NCBI GenBank assembly: GCA_030847615.1
Contig: JAUMIR010000005.1
Coordinates: 248,348,645-248,412,644 of the forward strand
Length of the DNA: 64,000 nt
Reading direction: 5' to 3'
Source of the DNA: Gambelia wislizenii
Taxonomy: Eukaryota > Chordata > Lepidosauria > Squamata > Crotaphytidae
Below are positions 22,741-34,041 of the stretch, piece by piece. Numbering within the stretch: position 1 is the first letter of the stretch; the number at the start of each line of letters is the position of its first letter. A program made the translations under genes and the position numbers. The notes under the pieces were generated by a model. That model saw nothing but the letters and a program-made list of their open reading frames with translations. It did not search any database and had not been told where the DNA came from.

Positions 22741-24360
22741 GAGCTGCCAATTTAGCTGAGTGCCTAGTCACAAGCTGTGAATGTACCCCTGTTCTAAAGG
22801 AACCCCTTTGGCTCTGTGGGAAGAAAGAAATGGTACACTGGAGATGGGTAACCTCAGGCGCTAAGGCCCAAGAAGTTGATTATGATTTTTATTCCTCCCC
22901 CTGCCCATTCTACCAGATTGAAAAGCCTCTTCCGTGGCTTAGTTCTTGGCAAAAGGGGATTTAAGTTAAAATATGCTTGTACTTTTGGTCCTGCCCTTTT
23001 GCCTCTAGCCCCACCCACCACTGGAATGCAGCCCCCTGAGAATTTCCCTAAAATTGAATTTGGGCCTCAGGCTTCAAGAGACTGCTGAGCTGTGCTGTAG
23101 CCTTTTGATCACAAGCCACCACCATCTGTTCAGACCAATGCTTGTCAGCTGTAGATGTGTGATAACCAAGGAGAAGGGGAAATTCGTTCAAGTTGCATTT
23201 TCATCAGATTTTATCTAATTCATACTTCCTGGACACATAAGCACACAAAAAATGAGTCCTTTAGTATTCACACTCCAATGCAGTTCTCCAAGCATAAAAC
23301 GATACAAAAATGTGGGCCAAAAGGTGCATATCAGAGAAAATAATTAAGAAAATGCTTGAAGTCTGGGAAAACTGTTTGCAGAAATGTGTCTGTTAGGCAA
23401 AATATCATTTGTGTTAGGAGAAATACACATGAAAAGGCATAATCTATTTTAGTGCTGACTTTCTTTTTAAGAGAAATCTGCAAAGTACTGCAGAAATGGG
23501 ACAAAATAAACTTAAGGCTGGTAAAATGCCAAAGATAGAGGGTTCAATTGGAATACACCAGGATGAACAGGTGTATTTGAAGCAGTTGGTATAATGTAAA
23601 AACAAACAGATGAAACACAGTCACAGAAGAGGTGGAAGATAATGCCAGTGGCAGGCCACTTTGGGTTGGGGGCTGAAAGAAGAAGTAGAATAGTTTTTGC
23701 CTAAAGTTTGATGCTGGTACAGCAAATAATAATAATAAAAAGGATTGTACAGAGAATATTATGCATATTGGTTCAACAGCTTTGAAAAGTTACAGCTCCC
23801 ATAATCTCCCAATCAGTTATGGCCTCACCATAGGCTGGAGATACTCCTTTGTGTTACCACAGAGATGGAGAATGCATGGCCCATGGCCCCAGTGTCAGAT
23901 GAAGAGCCAACAGAAATTAGTCCCAGCAGGAAGATTCATTAGGGAGCTGAGGGCTCTGGCAACCAGATCTCCCCTGGGCCCATTGGAGGAAAGAGATGAG
24001 TCCCCAGCAAGGATTCATCTTGTCTTCAGGAGCAGGGGGAGGGCTCTGGTGCTGACATAAACCACAGCTGGAGAGAAACCAACTGCAGAGGAGTGCTAGA
24101 CTGCAAGAGAGGGAAAGAACAGAAGCAGCCCTAATTATTCTCAGATGCCTTCCTCAAGACAGCTGAGTACGAAGCCTCCATGCCAGAGATCTGGGCTTGT
24201 TGGATTCAACCTCTGCCTTAGCCTGGTTGTACTCCCTATTTCCAGCTTCCTCACATTCCAGATTCTTTAACTCCCTCGGCTTCTTGACCCCAGTGTCCTC
24301 TTCAGACTCCTCTTTGGCCTGTTCCTTGACTGCTTCAAAAACTGGTAGCATTCCTCTCTG
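22741..24360. other. Unassigned sequence
   Basis: No gene was recognised. A TTACAGCTCCCATAATCTCC motif at 23790-23812 belongs to the dispersed ACTACAACTCCCA repeat family. Confidence 0.4.
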
Positions 24361-24362
24361 TA

Positions 24363-24600
24363 TCTGTACATGTGCCTTCAAGTCACCTGCCAATTTATGG
24401 CGACCCCATGAATTTGATAGGTTTTCTTAGTGAAGGAATACTCAGAGGTGGTTTTGCCAGTTCCTTCTTCTGAAATATAGCCTACAGCACCTGGTATTCA
24501 TTGGTGGTCTCCCATTCAATTACTAACCAGAGCTGACTCTCCTTAGCTTCCAAGATCAGACAAGATTTGGTGCCTTTAAAGTATTTAGGCCCACCTGTCT
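24363..24600 (-). mobile_element. 5S rRNA-derived SINE with BovB-like tail (copy 2)
   Basis: The plus strand shows the tail ATGTGCCTTCAAGTCACCTG...TATGGCGACCCCATGAATTT, a body ending CTACAGCACCTGGTATTCAT, and the reverse complement of a 5S rRNA head (GGTCTCCCATTCAATTACTA, CTTAGCTTCCAAGATCAGAC). It is the best-preserved 5S-SINE in the window. Confidence 0.9.
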
Positions 24601-26460
24601 GACCTCAGCCTGCTTCTTCACCAGTATCTTTGCCTGCTCCTTTTAAATGCTGATGTCTCATGACTTCCCATGCTTGACTCCAAGCTGACTAACTCATCTC
24701 CTGGCTGTCTCCTGATCTCTGTGTTTGCACTGTATGGATACTTACCACCCAGGAACAGAACAGCCCCTCCCCAGGTGTTGCCGGAGCATTTCTCAGTGTA
24801 TGTGAAAGTATGATCCTGCATGTGGTGTGCAAGGGCATATATGCCCAGATGGATGAGGATTAGCAAATCTCAGAGTACTGGCTGAAGCCTCAGGAATTGG
24901 TGGGCTTCCCAAGGTCTTCAGGTGAGGAGACAAAGCTCAGGAATAGAGACACTGGAGGAGAAGGAGGAAGTTTGCTTTTTGTGCATGAGATAGCTATTTA
25001 AAGCCTTGACACTTCTCTCTATCCATTGCCCATTGCTGCCAAGGTTCATAGGTTCATTTGCATGTGTGTTGTGTCCTCACAACACTGGTGCACCATAAAG
25101 CCAAGAGGAAGAGAAAGAAAGAGGGAAGGCGGAGAGAGGGGGAGAAATGGAGAGAAAGTACATGCACTTGGGTTTATTATGACATCCCAACAAGACAAAA
25201 CATGGGGTGCCAGCATCACAGCTTTTGGTTATCATATTACCCACTTACCCAAGTTTTACCCAGATACCCCTCATGACCATTTGCACAATTAGCTGGTCCA
25301 GAAGCAGTTCTGTCCCTCCAATCTCTTGTCTTCCTCACCCCTGTGATATCACAGACACCCGCCTCCTATGATATCACCATGACCAACCCCTTCTCTCAGG
25401 TTTTGGGCCAGAAATTTCAGGAATGGGATGCTGCTGACCTGGGAAACTTAGGCTAGATAAAGAAAAGTTTCCTTCTCCAAATGGGTGTTCAAACTCACTG
25501 ATTGCTTAAAGCACACACACACACAGCCCTTGAACTGATATACTTGCACATCAGCCAGCTTACATCCTGATTTTCAACACAGTGCTGGAACACAACGGTG
25601 GGCTACACAAGCAGTTGAGCTGCCTGTGCTACAATGTGTAACTTCAAGCTCCACATGGAAGACTACATGTTCAGTGTCCTTGACAATCAGCCAAAATAGT
25701 TGTGGCTCATGACAGGTGAAGCCCAAGAAGTTCTGGACATTGTTTCAATGTTCCTTCCCATTTTCCTTCCTGAAAACTTTGCACATAGAAAATGTGGGTG
25801 TCAGTATAAAAAAGGATTCTAAACCAAGTCTTCTCCGCAATGGGCTGCATCTCCTTTTAAATGGTGAACCATCTCCATGCTGCCTACAATTTAAAGTGTA
25901 TAGTCTTTATCAGGTCTATTCACGTAGGCCTAGTGCAAGTTTACAAACATCTGGATCAAGGGAAATATCCTGGATGGAGAGCAGCTTCAGTGGCAGCACA
26001 TTCCATGCCAGCTGGAGGCTCTCATGTTGGTGGTGAGAGGTTGGTGAATTTACAGTTACTCTTTGTTTTAGTCCAAACAAGGAGCTATACAAAGTGCTTA
26101 CCTCCTATTCTCAAAATAGTTCCAAAACCTTGAATAGCTCCTGTAAAATTCCAACTCAAGATTCACCATCCTACTGACAAAGGAACCATCATAGATCCCA
26201 CGAAGCACCAAAGGGCACCACTAATTTTAATTCTTTCATGTAGCATTGTCACCAATAGACAAAAGTTCTTTTGCAAGGACATACATCTTAACTTGAACAT
26301 CCTGATAACTTTGTATACCTCCTGTCATCCCTGCCTCCCACCATGAGTTGTCCCATACTCACCTACAAGGGATCATTCATTGCCTTCAAAACACTCCAGT
26401 AAAAATGAGAACATAGCACACAAAACACAGCAAGGAACTGTGGAAGAGAACAGGAGACAT
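24601..26460. other. Unassigned sequence, presumed RERG intron 2
   Basis: No exon or clear mobile element was recognised. A purine-rich tract (GA/GG) lies at 25105-25160. Confidence 0.4.
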
Positions 26461-26462
26461 AC
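26461..26462 (-). promoter_or_regulatory. RERG splice donor (GT)
   Basis: The exon-intron junction on the minus strand is TCAG|GTATGT, with GT at 26462-26461. It follows codon 20 plus one base. Confidence 0.88.
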
Positions 26463-26523
26463 CTGACTTCCCCACTCCAGCTCGACCGAAAATGGCCAGT
26501 TTAACTTCCGCACTCTTGGCCAT
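26463..26523 (-). CDS. RERG: RERG, first coding exon (Ras-related small GTPase)
   Basis: RERG is a Ras-superfamily GTPase that binds and hydrolyses GTP in the cytoplasm and restrains cell growth. On the minus strand an ATG at 26523-26521 opens a frame reading MAKSAEVKLAIFG and continuing to the P-loop GRAGVGKS (residues 13-20, phosphate-binding). It matches the known start of RERG; RASL12 and RERGL have different N-termini. After residue 20 one base (G, 26463) is followed by GTATGT, a good splice donor, so the intron is phase 1 and the next codon would begin with G, as for the alanine that follows in RERG. Upstream 5' UTR continues to an acceptor at about 26549-26581; three AG candidates are visible and I cannot choose between them. 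The later exons (G2-G5 and the C-terminus) were not found in 1-26460. Confidence 0.93.
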
Positions 26524-26779
26524 GATGAGGGAAAGTGGGCAGTGGAGGCTGGTTGCAGCAACGTCAGTGATTTACCTAAACTGGCACAATGGATAAATTT
26601 CCCAGTCCTCTCTTCAGGCTCACCATGCCATTGGGATTGCCAAGCAAGACCTATGAGAAAAGACCCCAAAGAAATGAAAGAGATAGTGAGGATATGATTG
26701 CCAACCATTGGTAAGGTTTGAGGAAGTGGTTCAGATTACATAGGTCTCAGTTAAATGATGGAAAAAAACTGAGAAGAAT

Positions 26780-27080
26780 TCGCTAAGATTCCTAATTGTT
26801 TACACACGTTGCGCCACAAAGTTGCTTCTTTCAGAAGGAGGGGGCACAAAAACCCACTAGTAGCGTAATAAAGGATTTCGGAACTTTTCCCAACTTTTTT
26901 GAAAAGTAGCGTGACTTAGCGCACTATCGATTGTGTGAACTACCACTTCAGAAAAGTCTGTGTGAATTACCAGCAATCTTCCCGAAACAACAACAGCAGA
27001 GCTGAGCTGTGATTTGTTGGACTGACCAGGGAGGGGATGGAGGAGCCTCAAATGAAAAGATCCAGCTACTGTTGTTGCCT
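26780..27080 (+). mobile_element. Unclassified MITE-like repeat (family Y, copy 2)
   Basis: Blocks TTTCAGAAGGAGGGGGCAC, AAAAACCCAC, TTTTCCCAACTTTTTTGAAA and TGATTTGTTGGACTGACCAG align in order with 22150-22350. Ends were not resolved. The sequence downstream to about 27480 is purine- or pyrimidine-rich, with a short CATCTTCCCGG duplication near 27440-27465. Confidence 0.5.
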
Positions 27081-27499
27081 CCCGGCTTGCTTGGCTGCTG
27101 TGGCTGACGAATTCCCAGTTAGGCTGTGTGTGAGAGAGGGGGGGAAGAAGATTGAGTACCAATCTGCTCCTCCAGTTGTTCGCTCCCTCACACTCCTGTG
27201 ATCCCGTTTGTGTGTGAAAGAGAGAGAGGGCAGGGGGAGTGGGCAAGGGGAAGGGGGGCTTGAGGGGGGATGGCTCCTCAGAGCTGAAAGGCTGCCTCCT
27301 TCCTCCCACCCTTCTCACTTCAGGAAGAGGGAGCACTCCCTGCTAAGGCATGAAAACTTAGCAGTCATTCTTCTGGTAATCAGGGGAGGGAAAGATCCCA
27401 GCACTTTCTCTTTCTCTCGCTTTCCCTCCCTCCCTCTCATCTTCCCGGCATCTTCCCGGCATCTTCCCCCAGATATACTTGGGAGGCCACTTCCCCCAC

Positions 27500-28935
27500 C
27501 TTTGCCTGTGTGAACTCCAAAGCAGAAAAATAAACAGATCAACCAATTTCTCACTAAATCATGTAAACTATCCGGCACTGGTGCAGAAAAATGTAGTATG
27601 TGGGGAAATAATCATTGTAATGTAAAAGCAATCTTGTGTACCTCATTCACATCCTAAGATAAGTCTAGGTTATTTCCCTGCATGCTTCTGTTCTCCCAAA
27701 TTCCCTTTCTCTTATTTCACTGAGCACTTTCAGCCAACTGGAGTGCTGGGTCATTCAACACATGACCTAATTTAAATTTTATTGCTCTATGTAAGTTCTC
27801 TTTTAAGTTAGAGTCTCCATGAGGCTGTAGCCATCTTAAGCTATATTATCTTTGTTTAGCCATCTTTCCTGCAACCATGCCATGATGTTCACCATGCAGC
27901 CTCTTACCGCTATAGGCTGGGTGAGTCTTTCTACCCTAAATCCTCTTAGTTAGGAACCTTTTTAAAGTTTGTTTTAGTATGTAGATTGAGATTGATATAC
28001 CTTCAGTAAACTATTGATTTGCATTTTAAACTGACTCCTTTGTTTTGTAATGAGTCTAATTTAACTGGGTGATCTCAGAGACCACAGACCTCTGAATACA
28101 CTTTTAAATGTTAATTGAGCTTTAGTCAGTCTGCATTCCTAAGTTGCACTCTGCATGAATTTAAAAGTAAATGATTTTTTAACTCTTTTTAAAGAAGATA
28201 ATTTTGTTGCTTTTTAAAAGGACTAGATCCTGGAATTTTTAATACAATTTCATTTTTAGACTCATTACCTCCTACAAAAAAGCGCTAAAGCGCAAACTAT
28301 TGCAATAAAAACTGCCATGTAACTGAGCCCATACAAACACAGTTAAAAGCTCCTCCTTCTGCATCCAGTCAATTGCCAAAAATCTGCATGATTAAGAAGG
28401 TCACTGCCTGCCTTTGGATCTTGCAAACCTTACAGAAAACCAAAGGCTGGTATTACAACATCTTTAACCTAGGGATGGCATAACAAGACATCCCATCAGG
28501 ACACCCCATCTAAATAGTGATCAAATTGGGCAAGATTTTTCACATTTCAGGACTTTTCATCAAAAATGTGATTTGAACCAAACTGAAATCAAATTGTTTG
28601 GCAAAAAGTCCTAAAATTAAAACACACACGCACATGCACACACACACAAAACTATTGAAAATGTGTGAAAATTCTTGTAATCTTGCCAGCAGGAAAAAAC
28701 CTCCTGGAATTCTGTGTTCTCACATGCAAGAACAAAACAGACTAAGATTTACATCCCTTGTTGACATTTTTCTCCAAATTTGGGGGAGGCATCAAATACC
28801 AGGTTATAACCAAAAAAAATGACCTTTAAAGCTGGGCATCATTCTTAGTGTTAATAACATCACTAAGTATATGGGGTGATTTTGCATCATACCTCTACAA
28901 CTTCTCATTTGTTTAGACTAAGATATTGCTCATCT
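27500..28935. other. Unassigned AT-rich sequence
   Basis: No gene or clear repeat was recognised. 28500-28620 has A/T-rich wording loosely like 2190-2360. (CA)n is present near 28621-28645. Confidence 0.4.
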
Positions 28936-28942
28936 ACTAGAG

Positions 28943-29173
28943 AGAGCCAGAGTGGTGTAGCAGTTTGATTGTTGGACTAGGACTCTGGTGCCCAAGGTCT
29001 GAATCCTGCTTCGCCATGGAAATCCACTGGGTGACCTTGGGCAAGTCACACTCTCTTAGCCTCAGATAAAGACAAAGGCAAACTCCCTCTGATCTTGCCA
29101 AGAAACCCCATTATAGGTTTACCTTAGGATCACCATTAAGTCAGAAACAACTTTAAGGCACAAAACAACAAGA
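28943..29173 (+). mobile_element. tRNA-derived SINE with BovB-like tail, near full length
   Basis: The order is head GAGCCAGAGTGGTGTAGCAG with A-box and TCTGAATCCTG (B-box position), body ACTGGGTGACCTTGGGCAAG and CACTCTCTTAGCCTCAG, tail ATCACCATTAAGTCAGAAAC then AAGGCACAAAACAACAAGAC. About 230 bp, the full length seen for this family here. Confidence 0.92.
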
Positions 29174-30150
29174 CACAACCCAATATCACCCAATGCACAG
29201 TTGCATTGAGCACTGATCAAGAGCAAAGCACTTTGTACCAGCGCTACAGTCTAACCACAAACCCAAGTACTGGTGCAGCAACAACTTCTACTGATACCAG
29301 AACATTTTCTCAGCCTTAGGGTGCATTAGTCAAAGACTTAGAAGCAGTAAAGCAAAATGGATGGAGGGTTGGAATTTCCCATGGAATTGACAGGGAAAGG
29401 AGTGGTAACCAGTACCTCTAAAATGTACCCCAAGTTTTCTATCTAACTCTCACCATAGCCTCTAAATCCCAAGCACACCCACACCTATCCATCCATCCCT
29501 TTTAATTTTTCTGCCTGGGGTAACAAGACAGTGAACCCTCCAATGGCACATATAAAAATTGATTAAACTGTCAGGTGAATTGGTATTCAATGCTGGTGAT
29601 GGACCCAAGTCCTCTGCCACATCTGAATGCAGCAGCCTGGCATAAGGGGGGGCAGGACAGTCCATAGTGCACAGCTCTGTTCTCCAATACCATATTGCCA
29701 CCTTCCCACATCCACTGCCTCAGGTGACTGCCTTACTCTGTCGGATGGTAGGACTGGCCCTAATTTTATCCACAATAAACAGTGCTCTTTAGCCACATGC
29801 CCTCATATGAGCAACACAGTGTGCTTCCAAGACACAAGCTGAGAGCACTTTGTCTTAAGACACCCTTTCCCCCTGTGCAATATCAATATAATAAGTTGGG
29901 AGTGTTGGCTGAATTTCAGCTCTCACATAGCCCCTGTTGCTCCCATCTCCAAGCCAGTGGCCCATGTCAGGGAGGAAGAACTTAAGAGACTCTGTGCTTG
30001 CATCACATCTTGGCCAGCATCATGTTAGTGACCTGTGCACTTGTAAGAGCAACTTACACACACACATAGCTCCCTTTGGGAATGGGGCACAGAGGGCTAT
30101 TCTCTTGCCCTTGCTCTCTACCCAAAAAGCCTCCCGCACCTAATAGCTGA
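29174..30150. other. Unassigned sequence
   Basis: No gene or clear repeat was recognised. Short open frames on both strands have no domain. Confidence 0.4.
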
Positions 30151-30188
30151 CAAGCCCTGGGTGGGACCTCCACTGCTCCTTCTTACAG

Positions 30189-30388
30189 GTGGGAAGGGGA
30201 GGGAAGAGGGAGGTGATTCAGACCATGAAGACCTGGCTGCTCTGAGCTTGGGGAGCGAGGGGGGGGGGACAGGTGCTCTTCACTTGAGAGTGCCTCTCAT
30301 TTCTCCGCCTACCTCAACTGAACTGAGACCAGTTACTTCTCTATGGTCTGAATCATGCTCCGCTCCTCTCCTCTCCTCCCCTCCCACA
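30189..30388. repeat. Imperfect inverted repeat (~40-bp arms)
   Basis: The left arm, GTGGGAAGGGGAGGGAAGAG...GATTCAGACCAT (30189-30226), is complementary to the right arm ATGGTCTGAATCATGC...CTCCCCTCCCAC (30343-30388), separated by about 115 bp. It may be the core of a small foldback element. No flanking duplication was resolved. Confidence 0.65.
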
Positions 30389-30525
30389 TTAAGCAACAGA
30401 GCAGGGGCCCCTCCTGGATCTTGGCAGTGCTAGGTGGAAGGAAGACCAGAACTGGAACATGCAGAATCTCAGCCCTCTTTGGCCAATTTAGCTCAGAAAA
30501 TATGAGAGCCTGTGAAAATATGACA

Positions 30526-31059
30526 GCATGGACAAAAAATATCTTATTTACAAGAAGCAATAGTTTAAAAGAGAATTACTATGAATCCATCTTTAGATGG
30601 TACTTAACCCCAGTTAAAATACCAAAAATCTTCAAGAATTCATCAAATATATGATGGAAGTGTGGCAAAGCAGTCGGCACATACTTTCATGTATGGTGGA
30701 ATTGTAAAATGGCTAGAAAATTTTGGAAAGGAATTCATAGAAATATATGTAAATATTTGAAAGTGGATTTCCCTTGTAAACTGGAGATTTATTTGTTAAA
30801 TATATTACAAGATATAAATAAGCAAGATCAAAAAAAATTTTGGAAGATCATCTTATATATGGTAACAGCTGCCAGAGTGGTATATGTGAAAATTTGGAAA
30901 AACTCAAGAACCCCACAAATAGAAGAATGGGTGTATAAGCTTTATGAAATGGACAAACTAACAATGATGTTAGATGATAACAAAACATGGAAAAACTGCG
31001 AGGACTGGAAGATTCTGATACCCGTATGGAAAGAGAGTGTGGGGGGAGTGCAACTATAA
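30526..31059 (+). pseudogene. L1 ORF2p C-terminal fragment
   Basis: The translation contains WYLTPVKIPKIFKNSS, then WKCGKAVGTYFHVWWNCKMA, then RKFWKGIHRNI. This is the cysteine-containing C-terminal segment of L1 ORF2p (YLTP...CW.C...H..W.C). A stop lies at 30653-30655, directly before WKCG. Reverse transcriptase and endonuclease are missing, so it is non-functional. Confidence 0.9.
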
Positions 31060-31084
31060 GCATAGAGTAACAAATTGCAGAGAC

Positions 31085-31499
31085 CATGCCTTATGAGGAG
31101 AGACTTAGGGAGCTGGGTATGTTTAGCCTGGAAAAAAGATGGTTAAGAGGCGATATGATAGCCCTGTTTAAGTATTTGAAGGGGTGTCACGTTGAGGATG
31201 GAGCAAGCTTGTTTTCTGCTGCTCCAGAGATTGGAACACGGAGCAATGGATGCAAGCTCCAGGAGCAGAGATTCGACCTCAACATTAGGAGGAACTTTTT
31301 GACAGTAAGAGCTGTTCGGCAGTGGAACACACTCCCTCGGAGCGTGGTGGGGTCTCCTTCCTTGGAGGTCTTTAAACAGAGGCTGGATAGCCATCTGTCA
31401 GGGATGCTTTGATCGTGATTTCCTGCATGGCAGGGGGTTGGACTGGATGGCCCTCGTGGTCTCTTCCAACTCTGCAATTCTATGATTCTATGATTCTAT
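31085..31499 (+). mobile_element. CR1 LINE 3' fragment nested in L1
   Basis: It encodes [17 protein letters not shown] through to FKQRLDSHLSGML and then the 3' UTR, ending in ATTCTATG repeats. The open frame 31086-31412 is intact in this segment. It is flanked by GAGAC at 31080-31084 and 31500-31504, a probable 5-bp target duplication. It closely resembles the CR1s at 9.8 and 62.4 kb. Confidence 0.93.
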
Positions 31500-31760
31500 G
31501 AGACAATCTAAAAAAGAAAACAGAGACTATACAACAAAGATAAGAGAAGGGAAGAGAAGATGTATGTAGAAACTACACTTGAAGAAAAGGAAGAAACAAA
31601 GGAAGTTAATTGTTCTGTGTGGATAAATGTATTTGTGTATGTTTGTTTTGTATGTTGATTTGGTAAAATATTTTATGTATTTTATGAATAAATTGGCAAA
31701 TAAAAAGAATAAAAAAAATAAAATGTATGAGATGAACTGGAGAGATTAAAAAAGAAAGAA

Positions 31761-32022
31761 AGAAAATATGAGAGCCAGTATGGTATAGTGGCTAGAGCAC
31801 TGGATTGAGATTTGGGAGGGCTGGGCTCTAATATGCCATGAAACTCACATAATGATACTGAGCCAGTTATTCATTCTCATTCTCATTCTCCCTCTCTGCC
31901 TGACCAGCCTCACAGGGTTGTCGTGAGGATGAAGTGGGATGAGGGAGGAGAGCTAGGGAGTAGAGCTATGTACACCACTTTAAACTCAGTTGGGGGAAAG
32001 GAGAAATATAAATGTAGTTTAA
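31761..32022 (+). mobile_element. tRNA-derived SINE with L2/MIR-like 3' end, split from its start by L1
   Basis: The head GAGAGCCAGTATGGTATAGT (A-box region), a body with CCTCACAGGGTTGTCGTGAG, and a 3' end with AAATATAAATGTAG define a second SINE type. It differs from the BovB-tailed type in its 3' half. An L1 insertion at its 5' end has duplicated the first bases of the head. Confidence 0.82.
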
Positions 32023-32390
32023 AAGTGCATATCCCTCCTCGCTTCACCCCCATTTGAAAAGTGACAACCACCCTGCCAACCTAAGTGTGAGGTGTTTTTA
32101 GAAAGACAAAAGGGTTTCCTTCATTTGGAGAACTGTATTTCATTACTCCAGAGCTCTGGCCCACTTGTCTAGCAAAGGAGGCTTTAATCCTACATCAGGG
32201 CTGCACAGCATTAATCTCTGCATTTGGAGTTATGCATTGATTGCGCTATGCCACCCCTGTGTTGAAGTGGCAAAAGCACACTATCAAAAGTACAACCACA
32301 ACAGCACTATATGTGCAACTCCACTTCCGCAACCTTAAACTGAATGCAGGCATTCCACCCTGGATAAAAAAGTATCTGACTAAAGTACAT
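32023..32390. other. Unassigned sequence
   Basis: No feature was recognised. Confidence 0.4.
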
Positions 32391-32394
32391 ATCT

Positions 32395-32697
32395 GCAGAG
32401 GATACGTCCCTGGACTTACTGTGGAAATGGGAAACCACAGATCATAGTACGTAAACCCTATTGAAATGAATGACTTCCAGGCCAAGCATATCATAGAGTC
32501 ATGCTGAGGATGTAGAGATCCCTAGAGAAAACACCTCTCTAGGCATTTTCTAGGTCCTCCAGTGCAACTGTATGGTCCACTGAAGCATACCATAGAATCG
32601 CACTAGAGGACCTGGAAAATGCCAGAAGACCATATTTTTTCGGATGTGGGTAAGTGAACCCACAGATACCGGTCCTGAGGATATGGGGGTCATACTG
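32395..32697. mobile_element. Pogo/Tigger-like MITE (copy 1)
   Basis: The two halves are roughly mirror images around the middle (CCTAGAGAAAACACC near 32521). The element ends GGGGGTCATACTG followed by TA at 32698. It shares blocks with four other copies (46572, 49525, 52695, 57716). Confidence 0.7.
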
Positions 32698-32699
32698 TA

Positions 32700-33790
32700 C
32701 TTCTATTGGGAAACGTACGCCTGTGTGCAACAGCAGCAGGATTCCAGCCAATGTTAGTTTTCTATGGTCTTTACCCTAATTTGTTGCCAATAAACAGTCA
32801 CCAGAAAACATATGTATGCCCAGAGTACACAGAGTGCCTTTAAAAATAAAAGATCCTATTTTTCTTTCTGTGTGAAAGCCAGCCAAGAGAGCTTCAGTTA
32901 TCAACACTAACAGTTGGCCATGACAACTACTTTTGAAACTTTTTTGGGGGGTTAAAAAAATGCTTCTGAAGTGGAGGGGGGGAAACATTTTAATGCCTTT
33001 GCAGAGAGCTGGCTCCCTACCGTTTATAGTAACCCCCTTTATTAGTCAGCAGGAATTATGTTAAAAGCCATGCCAGTTGGACAAATATACTTATCTTGAC
33101 ACTTCCCCTAAACAAAACTCAGTGCTAAAAGTACTCGGAAGCACTTTGCATAACCTGCTTTCAAAGGAGAGCACAGGGTTCCATGAGGCTCGTAATGTTG
33201 CACTGAAAATGTGTGTTTTATTAGAGAACACAAGACATTCCCCCCACGCATATGCACACACACACCTTCCCACCCTTGTTCTATTCTTCTGTGCAGTGAA
33301 GGAGTTCTTACCCAGAAATGTAAGTGATTGAGCAGGTGGATGTTAAGCTCCTACAGTGTAGCAGAGGGGAAAATTCAAGAGAATGCAGCTCTGGGACTTT
33401 TTTCAGAACAAGAACAGTGATGTCAAGTGCCTGGGGACTGACAGCCACTCCTTGCTGGGGCGGATGAATGTGGTGATAACAAGGCTTTCAAATTCTGACA
33501 CATTATATAAGGTGTCAAAGAATGATGAAAATAATTCAAGCAGAAGCTGACTATTTTCCTTTTCTTTGATGGGGTTCAATGACAACTCTTCATTAGAGTG
33601 AATGAGGCAGCTGCCTCAGATAGCAGAATGCTGGGATGGGGTGACAGCAACATTTTGGAGACCTCTTACATATTGTATGGCCTGCCATGATCTAGCCAGC
33701 TGCCTGCACATATGATGGAGAATTCTGTCCTGCCAGACGTGTTGGAATAAAATGTAATTGCCATCCTGGTCAGTTATGGACACTAGCCCT
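32700..33790. other. Unassigned sequence
   Basis: No gene or clear repeat was recognised. Confidence 0.4.
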
Positions 33791-34041
33791 TTCTCAAATA
33801 TAATAATAATATAATAATTAAAAAATTATTTATACCCCGCCCCTCTGCTAAAAACAATCGGGGCGGCTTCCAACAATTAAAACATAATAACGTGTAAAAG
33901 CACCACCCACCCCCACCCTCCCCCATAAAAAGACATTAAACAATATAAAATTAAAACCATCTAACTAAAATCACATTAAAAACAAATATATACATGATTA
34001 CAAAAAAGCCAGGAGACGCAGCTCCTGAGGCCGGGATCTAA

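Larger units (their letters stand above)
30511..31760 (+). mobile_element. L1 LINE, strongly 5'-truncated, with 16-bp target duplication
   Basis: The element carries the end of L1 ORF2 and its 3' UTR and ends in an A-rich tail with AAAG units (about 31700-31760). It is flanked by AGAAAATATGAGAGCC at 30495-30510 and 31761-31776, a perfect 16-bp target duplication typical of L1. The flank is the start of the SINE continuing at 31777, so the L1 landed in that SINE. A CR1 (31085-31499) is inserted in the L1 3' UTR. Confidence 0.93.

Noticed and set aside
1..26460. Downstream RERG exons (G2-G5 region and C-terminal exon)
   Set aside because: No minus-strand segment matching RFLTKRF, EYDPTL, LDTAGQ or the GNKADL region was found on reading; they are probably beyond the window.
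26857..27336. 159-codon minus-strand open frame
   Set aside because: Lies in a purine/pyrimidine-biased tract and a MITE-like repeat; no domain.
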